In this document: in pieces, positions 1 through 7,860 of the stretch | Numbering within the stretch: the stretch's first letter is position 1 | Layout: every line of letters starts with the position of its first letter | NCBI GenBank assembly: GCA_964372215.1 | Contig: CAYJQC010000005.1 | Location: forward strand, 1-64,000 | Length of the DNA stretch: 64,000 nucleotides | Origin: DAIMFL01 sp964372215 | Lineage (GTDB): Bacteria > Pseudomonadota > Alphaproteobacteria > Dongiales > Dongiaceae | Direction of reading: 5' to 3' | The notes under the pieces: generated by a model | Told to the model about the DNA's origin: nothing | What the model saw: only the letters and a program-made list of their open reading frames with translations | Database searches by the model: none | Translations under genes and position numbers: made by a program

Positions 1-217
1 ACATCTGAACCCGGCCATCCACCCAAAAAAACCGAGTTTCAAGACAGCCTCTAAGGACGCCATGATGATCGCGGAATTCGGCCTCGACCTCTTTCCAGGG
101 CTCTCTGTCCACGAGCGTGAGCAGGGTGTCTGCTCCGGCGACATGAAGATGGCCCGCGCCGACCCCATCATCCGGCATGTAGATGCCGCCATAGTTCTTC
201 TTCGAATTACGGGGCAC
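1..217 (-). CDS. Partial protein of uncertain family, 3' part cut by the window edge
   Basis: The reverse strand is open from a GTG at 215-217 to base 1, giving about 72 residues (MPRNSKKNYGGIYMPDD...). A GGA-rich stretch (AAAGGA) lies about 10 bases upstream of the GTG, and the reading frame overlaps the last 11 bases of the Fic gene, so the two are probably co-transcribed. The pattern of an aromatic-rich beta start, a G-rich turn, then HHGVLRG weakly resembles the N-terminal domain found in ApeA-like HEPN defence proteins. That is only an impression from a short fragment. No function is assigned; the rest of the gene lies outside the window. Confidence 0.5.
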   Translation of the reverse strand, partial: MPRNSKKNYGGIYMPDDGVGAGHLHVAGADTLLTLVDREPWKEVEAEFRDHHGVLRGCLETRFFWVDGRVQM

Positions 218-1259
218 CGTACCAGGTTCCTTTGCCCGTTCCGTGCTGAGCGAGGTGATTGGCCTCTACCAGCGCGGCAAGATGTTTCTTGACCGTATTC
301 CGGTTTGCGCCTGTCAGCTTGACGATATCGCTGATCGTAACGCGCCCGCGCTCTTTGACGGCATCCAGGATCTGCAGGGAGAGCTCTGGCAGCGTGCCTA
401 CGATAAGGCGCTCGCGCTCGATCTTTTTCTCTAAGCGGCGCTTTTGCTGTTGTAGAGCGCGCAGGAGATAGGTGATCCAGGGCTGCCAGTCAGGCTTGTC
501 ATCGCGGATCGTCCGCTGTGTCTGCCTGAGGGCGAGATAGTAGCCCTCCTTGCTCGCCTCAATCACGCTTTCGAGCGAGGAATACGGCACGTAGGCGTAG
601 CCGCAGCGCAACAGCAGCAAGGTCGTGAGAACGCGTGAGAGCCGCCCGTTGCCATCCTGAAAGGGATGGATTTCCAGGAACACGACCGTGAATATGGCGA
701 TGACGAGCAGGGGATGCAGGCTCTGCTCGCCAAGAGCGTTCCTTGTCCACTCAATCAGCTCTTTCATACGGCCGGGTGTATCGAAGGGCGTTGCCGTCTC
801 GAAGATGACGCCGATCTCGTTCCCCTCGGCATCGAACGCGCTGACGTTGTTGGGGAGCGTCTTGTATGCGCCGCGGTGGCGCTCGTCCTTGTCGCCAAAG
901 ACCAGCAGATCGCGGTGGAGTTGCAGGATGTGATTTTCGGTCAGGTCTATCGCGTCGAAATGCGCAAAGACCGTTTCCATGACCTGCGCATAGCCGGCGA
1001 CTTCCTGCTCGTCGCGCGATTTGAAGGACTTGATTTCAAGGTTGGAGAGCAGGCGCTCGACCTCGGCATCGGAGAGCTTGCTGCCTTCGATGCGGGTGGA
1101 AGAGCCGATGCTCTCGATGGTCGCCACCCTCCGCAGGGCGGACAGGCGCTCAGGGGCAAGCGTGCGCAGCGCCCGCCAGGCCCCCTTGAACTCATCAATC
1201 TCCGAGATAAGAGTGAGGACGGGGGGAGTGATTTGCAGAGAATTGGCAGTTAGGGTCAT
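207..1259 (-). CDS. Fic family protein AMPyltransferase with C-terminal winged helix
   Basis: Fic proteins usually transfer AMP from ATP to a hydroxyl side chain of a target protein. With the ATG at 1259 the protein is 350 aa. An inhibitory helix motif S-x3-E-G is at residues 54-59 (STRIEG), which makes it class II, self-inhibited. The catalytic loop HPFQDGNGRLSR starts near residue 198 and is intact. A C-terminal winged helix (about 292-345, ISDIVKLTGANRNTVKKHL) probably binds DNA. The frame stays open upstream to 1442, but that part is encoded by hairpins and AT-rich repeats and looks non-coding. The gene overlaps the partial ORF at 1-217. The target is unknown; an adenylylation toxin or a regulator are both possible. 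Confidence 0.88.
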   Translation of the reverse strand: MTLTANSLQITPPVLTLISEIDEFKGAWRALRTLAPERLSALRRVATIESIGSSTRIEGSKLSDAEVERLLSNLEIKSFKSRDEQEVAGYAQVMETVFAHFDAIDLTENHILQLHRDLLVFGDKDERHRGAYKTLPNNVSAFDAEGNEIGVIFETATPFDTPGRMKELIEWTRNALGEQSLHPLLVIAIFTVVFLEIHPFQDGNGRLSRVLTTLLLLRCGYAYVPYSSLESVIEASKEGYYLALRQTQRTIRDDKPDWQPWITYLLRALQQQKRRLEKKIERERLIVGTLPELSLQILDAVKERGRVTISDIVKLTGANRNTVKKHLAALVEANHLAQHGTGKGTWYGAP

Positions 1260-1313
1260 ACCCAAAAATATACCCAAAAATACCCAATAGTAGGGCCAAA
1301 AATACCCATAATA
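1257..1313. repeat. AT-rich iterated repeat upstream of fic (units like TACCCAAAAATA)
   Basis: On the plus strand, units CCCAAAAATATA (1261), CCCAAAAATA (1273), CCCAATAGTA (1283), a CCAAAAATA (1296) and CCCATAATAG (1305) follow one another. They sit exactly at and before the chosen Fic start in an otherwise GC-rich genome. The block may be the operator read by the winged helix of the Fic protein (inference). Confidence 0.6.
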
Positions 1314-1325
1314 GAGGGTGGCCGC

Positions 1326-1400
1326 GTCCGGCGTTGCCGGACCGGGCTCTCGTTGAACCGGGCTTGTAGTCCCGGCCTTCGGGCTTCGATCCCTCGCGCA
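1326..1400. repeat. GC-rich multi-hairpin intergenic block
   Basis: A perfect 7-bp hairpin GTCCGGC-GTT-GCCGGAC lies at 1326-1342. It is followed by two direct copies of ACCGGGCT and by CCGGG...CCCGG and GCC-TTC-GGGC stems. The 3' part, GGGCTTCGATCCCTC, looks like a tRNA T-arm but there is no tRNA around it. It may be a dispersed structured repeat; no second copy was found in the window. Confidence 0.4.
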
Positions 1401-1484
1401 AATCCTACGGAAACCCGGGTCATGTGTGGCATCCTGCGCCAAACTTGATCGCGAAACCGGCGGAGCTGCGCTCCACGACCTGGC

Positions 1485-2042
1485 CTATTCCCTCGAACTT
1501 TCGGGTCGCTCCACCGTCATGTACAGGGCCGGGCCGTCCGGCGTGTCGATCCGGCCGGCCTCGCGGAACCCGGCTTTCGCGTAGGCGCGGATCGCGGCGG
1601 CGTTGTCGGGAGCCGGATCGATATGGACCCGCGCCACCTCCGGCATGGCGAACAGGCGCCGCAGCGCGAGCGCGATCAGGCGCGGTCCCCAGCCGCGTCC
1701 GGTCGTGTCGGCCTCGCCGATGAACAGGTCGAGGCCGAAGGTCTCGCGCGGCAGGTCGTGGCCGGCCCAGAACGGCTCCGGGTTGGCGTGGTAGATCTGG
1801 AGATAGCCGATCGGCCGGCCCGCGGCATGGGCCAGGAACGGCGCAACCAGCGGATCGTCGAGATGCGCCGCGACGTGGGCCAGGCCCTTTTCCGGCGGGC
1901 CCCACCAGCGCGCCACATGGGGCGCGTGCAGCCAGCGCTCGATCAGCGCCAGGTCGGCGCGGGCGAGGGCGGTGAGCGTCACGCCCTCGTCGAACGCATC
2001 GGCGATCTCGCGATCCGGCAGCCGCGACGGCGCGCCGGCCAC
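1485..2042 (-). CDS. GNAT family N-acetyltransferase (IucB/AAC(6')-like, Acetyltransf_8 type)
   Basis: GNAT enzymes transfer an acetyl group from acetyl-CoA to an amine. The 185-aa protein has the layout of the Acetyltransf_8 branch: an early WW (residues about 46-47), then FGLDLFIGEADTTGRGWGPR around the acetyl-CoA-binding beta4/alpha3 region, and a C-terminal beta-alpha unit (PDNAAAIRAYAKAGFREAGR) typical of the family. The GTG start at 2042 lies 5 bases after the stop of the ABC-F gene, so the pair is probably one transcript. The substrate cannot be told; this branch includes siderophore, aminoglycoside and protein acetyltransferases. Confidence 0.85.
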   Translation of the reverse strand: MAGAPSRLPDREIADAFDEGVTLTALARADLALIERWLHAPHVARWWGPPEKGLAHVAAHLDDPLVAPFLAHAAGRPIGYLQIYHANPEPFWAGHDLPRETFGLDLFIGEADTTGRGWGPRLIALALRRLFAMPEVARVHIDPAPDNAAAIRAYAKAGFREAGRIDTPDGPALYMTVERPESSRE

Positions 2043-2047
2043 CGGCG

Positions 2048-3976
2048 TCAGACCGCTTCGGTCGCGCTCTGCTCGATCCCGGTCTGCGCCTCGAGCCAGG
2101 CTTCTTCCGCCGCGGCGACCCGGCGCTTGACGTCGCCGAGCTTCACCTGCAGCGCCATCAGGTCCTTGGTCGGGCCGTCATAGACCTTGGGATCGGCGAG
2201 CCTCGCCTCGACCGCCGCCATCTCGGCCTGCAGCTTCTCCAGCCGCTTCTCGGCGTCCTTGGCGGCGTGGCGCAGATGCTGGGCCGCCGCGCGCGCCTCG
2301 GCGGCGGCGCGGCGCTGCTCCTTGCGGTCGGCGGCGCTGCGCTTGCCCGCGCCGTTGCCGGCCGCGTCGCCCTCGCGCTTCTCCGCCCGCTTCTCGGCGT
2401 TGCGGTCGCGGCGCTGCTCCATCAGCAGGCGGCGATAGTCGTCCATGTCGCCGTCGAACGGCTTGCAGGTGCCGGAATGGACCAGCCACAGCCGGTCGGC
2501 GGTGAGCTCGATCAGGTGGGGATCGTGGCTGATCAGCACCACCGCGCCCTCATAGGCGTTGATCGCCTGGACCAGCGCCTCGCGGGCGTCGATGTCGAGA
2601 TGGTTGGTCGGCTCGTCCAGCAGGATGATGTGGGGCGCCTCGCGGCACATCAGGGCGAACAGCAGCCGCGCCTTCTCGCCGCCCGACAGGGCGCCGCACT
2701 TGGTCAGCGCCTTGTTCTGGGAGAACCCGAAGCGCCCCAGGTGGGAGCGCCGCTTCTGGTCGCCGAGCAGCGGCATTAGCCGCTCGAGAGTCGCCAGCGG
2801 CGTGGCGTCGAGGTCGAGCTCGTCCTGCTGGTGCTGGGCGAAATAGCCGACCTTGAGCTTGCCCGAGCGGCGCAGCTCGCCGGTCATCGGCTTGAGCTTG
2901 CCGGCCAGCAGCTTCACCAGGGTCGACTTGCCGTTGCCGTTGGCGCCGAGCAGCGCGATCCGGTCGTCCATGTCGATGCGGAGGTCGAGGCCGCGCAGGA
3001 TCGGCTTGCCCGGCTCGTAGCCGACCTCGACATGGTCGAGGGTCACCAGCGGCGGCGACAAGGGCGCCGGCGCCGGGAAGTCGAACTTCAGCGACCATTC
3101 GTCGCCGGCGTCGACCACGATCGGGGTCATGCGGGCGATCGCCTTCAGCCGCGACTGCGCCTGCCGCGCCTTGCTCGCCTTGTAGCGGAAGCGGTCGACG
3201 AAGGCCTGCATATGCTTGCGCTGGGCCGCCTGCTTCTCTGCCTGGGCCGACAGGTTGGCGAGCCGCTCGGCCCGGGTGTTCTCGAAGCGGTCGTAGCCGC
3301 CAGTATAGACCGTGAGCTTGCCACTCTCGAGATGGACGATCTTGTCGACCACCTTGTTGAGCAGGTCGCGGTCGTGGCTGACCAGCAGGATGGTGCGCGG
3401 ATAGGTCTTGAGGAAGCTCTCGAGCCACAGGGTGGCCTCGAGGTCGAGATGGTTGGTCGGCTCGTCCAGCAGCAGCAGGTCGGGCTCGGTGAACAGCACC
3501 GCCGCTAGCGCCACGCGCATGCGCCAGCCGCCGGAGAAGTCCGAGCAGGGCCGCGCCTGGGTCTCGGCGTCGAAGCCGAGCCCGGCCAGGATGGTGGCGG
3601 CGCGCGCCGGCGCGGTATGGGCGTGGATGTCGGCGAGCCGCGTGTGGATCTCGGCGATGCGGTGCGGGTCGGTGGCGTGCTCGGCCTCGTCCAGCAGCGC
3701 GGTGCGCTCGGTGTCGGCCGCCAGCACGGTGTCGAGCAGGCTCTCCGGCCCGTCCGGCGCCTCCTGCGCCACCATGCCGAGGCGGGAATTGCGCGGCAGG
3801 TCGATGCTGCCGGATTCGCCGTGCAGCTCGCCGGCGATGATCTTCAGCAGGGTCGACTTGCCGGTGCCGTTGCGCCCGACCAGCCCGGCATGATGCCCGG
3901 CCGGCAGCGCCAGCGAGGTTGCGTCGAGGAGGACGCGCCCGGCGATCCGGTAGGTGAGGTCGGTGATGGTCAGCAT
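2048..3976 (-). CDS. ABC-F family ATPase (ribosome-associated type)
   Basis: A soluble protein of 642 aa with two ABC ATPase domains and no membrane segment, the ABC-F layout. These proteins bind the ribosomal E site and rescue or tune translation. Domain 1 has Walker A GRNGTGKS (about 34-41), signature FSGGWRMR and Walker B LLLLDEPTNHLD. A charged linker rich in R/K/Q follows (about 230-290). Domain 2 has GANGNGKS, LSGGEKARLLFA and IILLDEPTNHLD. The C-terminal 110 residues form a coiled coil of the YheS/Uup type (HLRHAAKDAEKRLEKLQAEM). All catalytic motifs are intact. It is divergent from ndk and followed closely by the GNAT gene. Confidence 0.93.
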   Translation of the reverse strand: MLTITDLTYRIAGRVLLDATSLALPAGHHAGLVGRNGTGKSTLLKIIAGELHGESGSIDLPRNSRLGMVAQEAPDGPESLLDTVLAADTERTALLDEAEHATDPHRIAEIHTRLADIHAHTAPARAATILAGLGFDAETQARPCSDFSGGWRMRVALAAVLFTEPDLLLLDEPTNHLDLEATLWLESFLKTYPRTILLVSHDRDLLNKVVDKIVHLESGKLTVYTGGYDRFENTRAERLANLSAQAEKQAAQRKHMQAFVDRFRYKASKARQAQSRLKAIARMTPIVVDAGDEWSLKFDFPAPAPLSPPLVTLDHVEVGYEPGKPILRGLDLRIDMDDRIALLGANGNGKSTLVKLLAGKLKPMTGELRRSGKLKVGYFAQHQQDELDLDATPLATLERLMPLLGDQKRRSHLGRFGFSQNKALTKCGALSGGEKARLLFALMCREAPHIILLDEPTNHLDIDAREALVQAINAYEGAVVLISHDPHLIELTADRLWLVHSGTCKPFDGDMDDYRRLLMEQRRDRNAEKRAEKREGDAAGNGAGKRSAADRKEQRRAAAEARAAAQHLRHAAKDAEKRLEKLQAEMAAVEARLADPKVYDGPTKDLMALQVKLGDVKRRVAAAEEAWLEAQTGIEQSATEAV

Positions 3977-4066
3977 GGCGGCGCGGGTGATAGCACGCGG
4001 GCCGGACGAGGCAAAGCCGGGGATGCGCGGCGGGCCGGCGCGTGCCGCCGGCGCGACCGCGCGTGG

Positions 4067-4081
4067 TTAACCATGAGTTAC
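4067..4081 (+). promoter_or_regulatory. Possible CtrA-type box upstream of ndk
   Basis: TTAA-ccatgag-TTAC matches the alphaproteobacterial CtrA site TTAA-N7-TTAA at seven of eight positions and ends eight bases before the ndk -35. This is sequence resemblance only; one such site can occur by chance. Confidence 0.3.
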
Positions 4082-4089
4082 TTCGGCGG

Positions 4090-4118
4090 TTGAACCGCGG
4101 CCGCGAGGGGTCTATAAC
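4090..4118 (+). promoter_or_regulatory. Sigma-70-type promoter of ndk
   Basis: TTGAAC (4090-4095), a 17-bp spacer and TATAAC (4113-4118) give a good housekeeping -35/-10. The -10 lies within the small palindrome GGGGTCTATAACCCC. A TAAGGAG ribosome binding site at 4131-4137 precedes the ATG at 4148. Confidence 0.65.
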
Positions 4119-4147
4119 CCCGCGACTTTTTAAGGAGATACTCACTC

Positions 4148-4570
4148 ATGGCCCGTGAACGCACGCTGTCGATCATCAAGCCGGACGCCACCAGGCGCAA
4201 CCTGACCGGCAAGATCAACACCAAGTTCGAGGCGGCAGGTCTCCGGATCATCGCCCAGAAGCGCCTGCACCTGACCCGCCAGCAGGCCGAGAAGTTCTAC
4301 GCGGTCCATGCCGAGCGGCCGTTCTACAACGACCTCTGCAGCTTCATGACCAGCGGCCCGGTGGTGATCCAGGTGCTCGAGGGCGAGAACGCCGTGGCGC
4401 AGAACCGCGAGATCATGGGCGCCACCAACCCGGCCAAGGCCGACAAGGGCACGATCCGCGCCGAATTCGCCGAATCGATCGAGGCCAATTCGGTGCATGG
4501 GTCGGACGCCGCGGATACCGCTGCGGTCGAAATTTCGTTCTTTTTCAGCGAGATCGAGATCGTCGGCTAG
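4148..4570 (+). CDS. ndk: Nucleoside diphosphate kinase
   Basis: This enzyme transfers the gamma-phosphate from ATP to other NDPs through a phosphohistidine, balancing NTP pools in the cytoplasm. The protein is 140 aa, the normal length. It starts ERTLSIIKPDA and holds the active-site signature NSVHGSDA with His117. An SD of AAGGAG lies 10 bases before the ATG, and a promoter sits at 4090-4118. It is followed by a palindromic repeat copy, so it is probably monocistronic. Confidence 0.97.
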   Translation: MARERTLSIIKPDATRRNLTGKINTKFEAAGLRIIAQKRLHLTRQQAEKFYAVHAERPFYNDLCSFMTSGPVVIQVLEGENAVAQNREIMGATNPAKADKGTIRAEFAESIEANSVHGSDAADTAAVEISFFFSEIEIVG

Positions 4571-4621
4571 ATTTCACCTGAAGATTGAAAACAGAGAGCG
4601 GGCTCTGCCTGTATTAAGCGA

Positions 4622-4671
4622 AGGGCACGATTCACCGATCAGGTTGGTTCACCCTGATCGGATCGTGCCCT
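4622..4671. repeat. REP-like palindrome, family 1, single-arm copy
   Basis: The 50-nt imperfect palindrome AGGGCACGATTCACCGATC...GATCGGATCGTGCCCT is the second half (P2) of the bipartite element found complete at 32672-32786 and 40302-40416. A remnant AGAGCGGGCTCT about 30 bases upstream may be what is left of the first half. Confidence 0.85.
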
Positions 4672-4709
4672 GGGCGGCCCGCTCCGTGCGTTTCCGGGGT
4701 AGGACCGGA

Positions 4710-4835
4710 TCAGGTCAGGAAGATCGCCATCAGGCTGAGCAGCACGGCAACGCCGACGACGACGGCGGTCATCAGCTTGCAGAAGCCGAGCCAGGTCTCG
4801 CGGTGCTCGCGTTCCATGTTGTCTTGTGCCGCCAT
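4710..4835 (-). CDS. Small aa3-type cytochrome c oxidase subunit IV-like protein
   Basis: A 41-aa protein reading MAAQDNMEREHRETWLGFCK then LMTAVVVGVAVLLSLMAIFLT. The HRETWLGFCKL motif followed by one membrane helix ending in LMAIFL is the hallmark of the bacterial aa3 oxidase subunit IV family (COX4_pro_2), a single-helix accessory subunit. The SD GGGGAG lies about 9 bases before the ATG at 4835. The gene stands alone between ndk and terC, away from any other oxidase gene in the window. It is short enough to be missed by automatic calling. Confidence 0.85.
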   Translation of the reverse strand: MAAQDNMEREHRETWLGFCKLMTAVVVGVAVLLSLMAIFLT

Positions 4836-4951
4836 GCGTCTCACTCCCCTTCGCACTCATTCGATGCTTGCCGCCGGCCGGCGGGCCCGGGGCGGATTTT
4901 AGGCGTCACCCCCGCCGCTTCGCAACTGCGACCGGCGGCCCGGCCCGGACG

Positions 4952-5977
4952 TCATGGCGGCGGCGCGCCATCGCCGTGCTCCCGTCGTCTGGATTCGGGA
5001 TTGGCGGGCGGGCGTGCGGCGGGCGTGCCGGGCACCCAGCCGGCGGGCAAGGCCGTCGGCGGGCCGGGGCGGATCAGCGACAACAGGATCGAGCCGCCGA
5101 CCAGCGCCGCCGTCACCGCCAGGGCGATTTCGGTCGGGATCACCTTCTCGCCGAACGTGCCGTTCAGGATCATCTTGCCGCCGATCACGATCAGCACCAG
5201 CGACAGGCCGTATTTCAGGTAGCGGAACATCGGAATGATGCTGGCGAGCGCGAAATACAGGGCGCGCAGGCCCAGGATCGCAAACACGTTCGAGCTGTAG
5301 ACGATGAACGGATCCCGGCTGATGGCCAGGATCGCCGGGATCGAATCGACGGCGAACACCAGGTCGGAGAACTCGACCACCAGCAGCACCAGGAACAGCG
5401 GCGTCACCCACAGCGCGCCGTCGCGGCGCTGGAAGAACCGCTCGCCCTGGTAGTCCGGGGTGACGCGCAGCCGCTTGCGGGCAATCCTGAGCACGATGTT
5501 GTTGGCGAGGTCGGGCTTGGCTTCCGCCGCAACCAGCATCTTGATGCCGGTCAGCAGCAGGAACCCGCCGAACAGGAAGACGATCCAGTGGAACTCGGCG
5601 ATCAGCGCGGTGCCGAGCCAGATCATCGCGGCCCGCAGGACCAGCGCGCACAGGATGCCCCAGAACAGCACCCGGTGCTGGTACTGCGCCGGCACCGCGA
5701 AGTGGCTGAAGATCAGGACGAAGACGAAGATGTTGTCGAGGCTGAGGCTCTTCTCGATCAGGTAGCCGGTGGTGAACTCCCACCCGGCCTGAGGCCCGCG
5801 GAACTGGAACACGCCGGCGGCGAAAACCGCCGCGAGCGCCACGTAGCCGGCGCTGAGCAGCAGCGCCTCGCGCACCCCGATCTCGCGCTGCCGGCGGTGG
5901 AGCAGGCCGAGGTCGAGGGAAAGCAGAGCGACGACGAAGAGGTTGAAGCCGAGCCAGAGCCAGATCGAACTTTCCAC
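4952..5977 (-). CDS. TerC family integral membrane protein
   Basis: TerC/Alx proteins are multi-pass membrane proteins tied to metal (manganese) efflux to exoenzymes and to tellurite or alkali stress. The protein has about eight or nine membrane helices, with the acidic motifs that mark the family: EKSLSLDNIFVF near residue 75 and EFSDLVFAVDSIPAI near residue 205. I chose the GTG at 5977 (341 aa) because GGAGG sits 7 bases before it. ATGs at 6004 and 6016 in the same frame lack such a site. The C-terminal 40 residues are Pro/Arg-rich and probably cytoplasmic. It has no clear operon partner. Confidence 0.9.
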   Translation of the reverse strand: MESSIWLWLGFNLFVVALLSLDLGLLHRRQREIGVREALLLSAGYVALAAVFAAGVFQFRGPQAGWEFTTGYLIEKSLSLDNIFVFVLIFSHFAVPAQYQHRVLFWGILCALVLRAAMIWLGTALIAEFHWIVFLFGGFLLLTGIKMLVAAEAKPDLANNIVLRIARKRLRVTPDYQGERFFQRRDGALWVTPLFLVLLVVEFSDLVFAVDSIPAILAISRDPFIVYSSNVFAILGLRALYFALASIIPMFRYLKYGLSLVLIVIGGKMILNGTFGEKVIPTEIALAVTAALVGGSILLSLIRPGPPTALPAGWVPGTPAARPPANPESRRREHGDGAPPP

Positions 5978-6145
5978 GCCGAAACCTCCAAGTGGGAGCG
6001 GCATGGACGATGCCATGCGCGCGACCAGGTTGAAGGATCCGACATCGCGGCAGGGGAGTAGCCTGCCGCCAGAGGGGCCCGGACCCGAGTATGCTGACCT
6101 AGATGGGGCTCGGCCTGGGCGTTGTAAAGGGGGAGCGGGGCCGGC

Positions 6146-6802
6146 CTATGGAGCCGGGCTCTTCGGCACCCCGGCCGGCGCCGCAGCGCCATCGACGAGC
6201 GCCCGCTCGCCCTCGACCTTGACCCTTCCCTCGGCGACCAGCCGCAGCGCCAGCGGGTAGATCCGGTGTTCCTGCTGGAGTACCCGGTCGGCGAGGGTTT
6301 CCGGCGTGTCGCCGGGCCGCACCGGCACCGCGGCCTGGGCGATGATCGGGCCGCTGTCCATCTCGTGTCGCACGAAATGCACGGTGCAGCCGGTGACGCG
6401 CTCGCCGTCGGCGAGCACCCGCGCATGGGTGTCGAGCCCGGGATAGGCCGGCAGCAGCGACGGGTGGATGTTGATCATGCGGTCGCGCCAGGCGGCGACG
6501 AAGCCTTCGCTCAGCAGCCGCATGAACCCGGCGAGGCAGACCAGCTCGACCTTCGCCGCCTTGAGTTCGCGGTCGAGTGCGGTGTCGAAGGCGGCGCGGT
6601 CGGCATGGTCGCGGTGACTGACGACAACGGCCGGGATGCCGGCTTCGCGCGCGGAGGCGAGGCCGGCGGCCCCGGCCTGGTTCGACAGCACCAGCACGAT
6701 CTCGGCGGGAAAGCCCGGGGCGCGGCAGGCCTCGATCAGGGCCTGCATGTTGCTGCCGCGGCCCGAGATGAGTATGGCGACCCTCAGGCGCGCCCGCTTC
6801 AC
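6146..6802 (-). CDS. purN: Phosphoribosylglycinamide formyltransferase
   Basis: PurN catalyses the third step of purine synthesis, moving a formyl group from 10-formyl-THF to GAR. The protein is 218 aa from a GTG whose GTGA overlaps the purM stop, so the two genes are translationally coupled. ISGRGSNMQALI (phosphate-binding start), the catalytic NIHPSLLPAYPG with Asn and His, and HFVRHEMDSGPII with the catalytic Asp are all intact. About 15 extra residues at the C-terminus (AAAPAGVPKSPAP) exceed the usual length. Confidence 0.96.
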   Translation of the reverse strand: MKRARLRVAILISGRGSNMQALIEACRAPGFPAEIVLVLSNQAGAAGLASAREAGIPAVVVSHRDHADRAAFDTALDRELKAAKVELVCLAGFMRLLSEGFVAAWRDRMINIHPSLLPAYPGLDTHARVLADGERVTGCTVHFVRHEMDSGPIIAQAAVPVRPGDTPETLADRVLQQEHRIYPLALRLVAEGRVKVEGERALVDGAAAPAGVPKSPAP

Positions 6803-7860
6803 CGGCTCCACGACTCCGTTCCCAGAACCACAGTTCCCGGTATTCCGGCGCCGCGCGGCACGATGCGGCCGATGCGATGGACGGTTTCGCCGGCCGCCGT
6901 CAGCTCGCCCGCCACCGCGTCGCCGTCGCCGGCGGCGACCACGGCAACCATGCCGATGCCGCAATTGAAGGTCCGCGCCATCTCCTGCGGCGCGACGCCG
7001 CCAGCCTGCATCAGCCAGCGGAACACCGGGGGCAGCGACCACGACCCGGCGTCGATCTCCGCCGTCGCCGTTTCCGGGATCACCCGCGGCACGTTCTCGG
7101 TCAGCCCGCCGCCGGTGATATGGGCGAGCGCCTTGATGCGGCCGCCGCGCACCGCCGCCAGGCAGCTCCTCACGTAGATCCGGGTCGGCGCCAGCAGCGC
7201 CGCGCCGAGGCTCCGGTCGCGGTCGAACGGCGCCGGCGCGTCGTAGGACAGGCGCGCGTCGGCGACGATGCGGCGGACCAGCGAGTAGCCGTTGGAATGG
7301 ACGCCGCTGGAGGCCAGGCCGAGCACCACGTCGCCTTCGGCCACGCCCTCGCCGGTGACAAGTCGGTCCCGCTCGACGATGCCGACCGCGAAGCCGGCGA
7401 GGTCGTAATCGTCCTTGGCGTACATGCCCGGCATCTCGGCGGTCTCGCCGCCGATCAGCGCGCAGCCGGCCTCGCGGCACCCCTCGGCGATGCCGCCGAC
7501 GACCGCCGTGCCGGCGGCGACGTCGAGCTTGCCGGTCGCGTAGTAGTCGAGGAAGAACAGGGGCTCGGCCCCTTGCACCACGAGGTCGTTGACGCACATG
7601 GCGACGAGGTCGATGCCGACCGTGTCGTGCCTGTTCGCCTCGATCGCCACCTTGAGCTTGGTGCCGACGCCGTCGGTGGTGGCGACCAGCAGGGGATCGC
7701 GGTAGCCGAGCTTGGCGAGGTCGAACAGCGCGCCGAAGCCGCCGAGGCCCGCCCCGGCGCCGATCCGCGCGGTGGATTTGGCCAGGGGCTTGATCGCCTC
7801 GACCAGCGCGGCGCCGGCGTCGATGTCGACCCCGGCGTCCTTGTAGGTTCGGCCGTTTAT
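6799..7860 (-). CDS. purM: Phosphoribosylformylglycinamidine cyclo-ligase, apparent AUA start
   Basis: PurM closes the imidazole ring of AIR using ATP. The conserved N-terminus (YKDAGVDIDAGAALVEAI), TTDGVGTKLK, GIDLVAMCVNDLVVQGAEP and GGGLTENVPRVIP are all present. The first ATG/GTG/TTG in frame is the GTG at 7650, which would remove about 70 essential residues. The frame is open up to a TAA at 7888-7890, and the best-placed codon is ATA at 7858-7860 (ATA AAC GGC CGA), 4 bases after GGGAGG. That gives 353 aa, the family length. Either initiation is at a non-canonical AUA or there is a base error (ATG>ATA). Confidence 0.92.
   Translation of the reverse strand: MNGRTYKDAGVDIDAGAALVEAIKPLAKSTARIGAGAGLGGFGALFDLAKLGYRDPLLVATTDGVGTKLKVAIEANRHDTVGIDLVAMCVNDLVVQGAEPLFFLDYYATGKLDVAAGTAVVGGIAEGCREAGCALIGGETAEMPGMYAKDDYDLAGFAVGIVERDRLVTGEGVAEGDVVLGLASSGVHSNGYSLVRRIVADARLSYDAPAPFDRDRSLGAALLAPTRIYVRSCLAAVRGGRIKALAHITGGGLTENVPRVIPETATAEIDAGSWSLPPVFRWLMQAGGVAPQEMARTFNCGIGMVAVVAAGDGDAVAGELTAAGETVHRIGRIVPRGAGIPGTVVLGTESWSR

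Noticed and set aside
1380..1400. Possible tRNA at the T-arm-like GGGCTTCGATCCCTC
   Set aside because: No acceptor, D or anticodon arm can be folded around it.
4622..4671. Rho-independent terminator of ndk
   Set aside because: The stem is long but has no T-run, and the same sequence recurs elsewhere as a dispersed repeat, so it was called a repeat, though it could still stop or protect transcripts.
4639..4860. 73-aa minus-strand ORF downstream of ndk
   Set aside because: Its translation is Arg-rich shadow sequence and it covers a palindrome. The conserved small protein is in another frame at 4710-4835.
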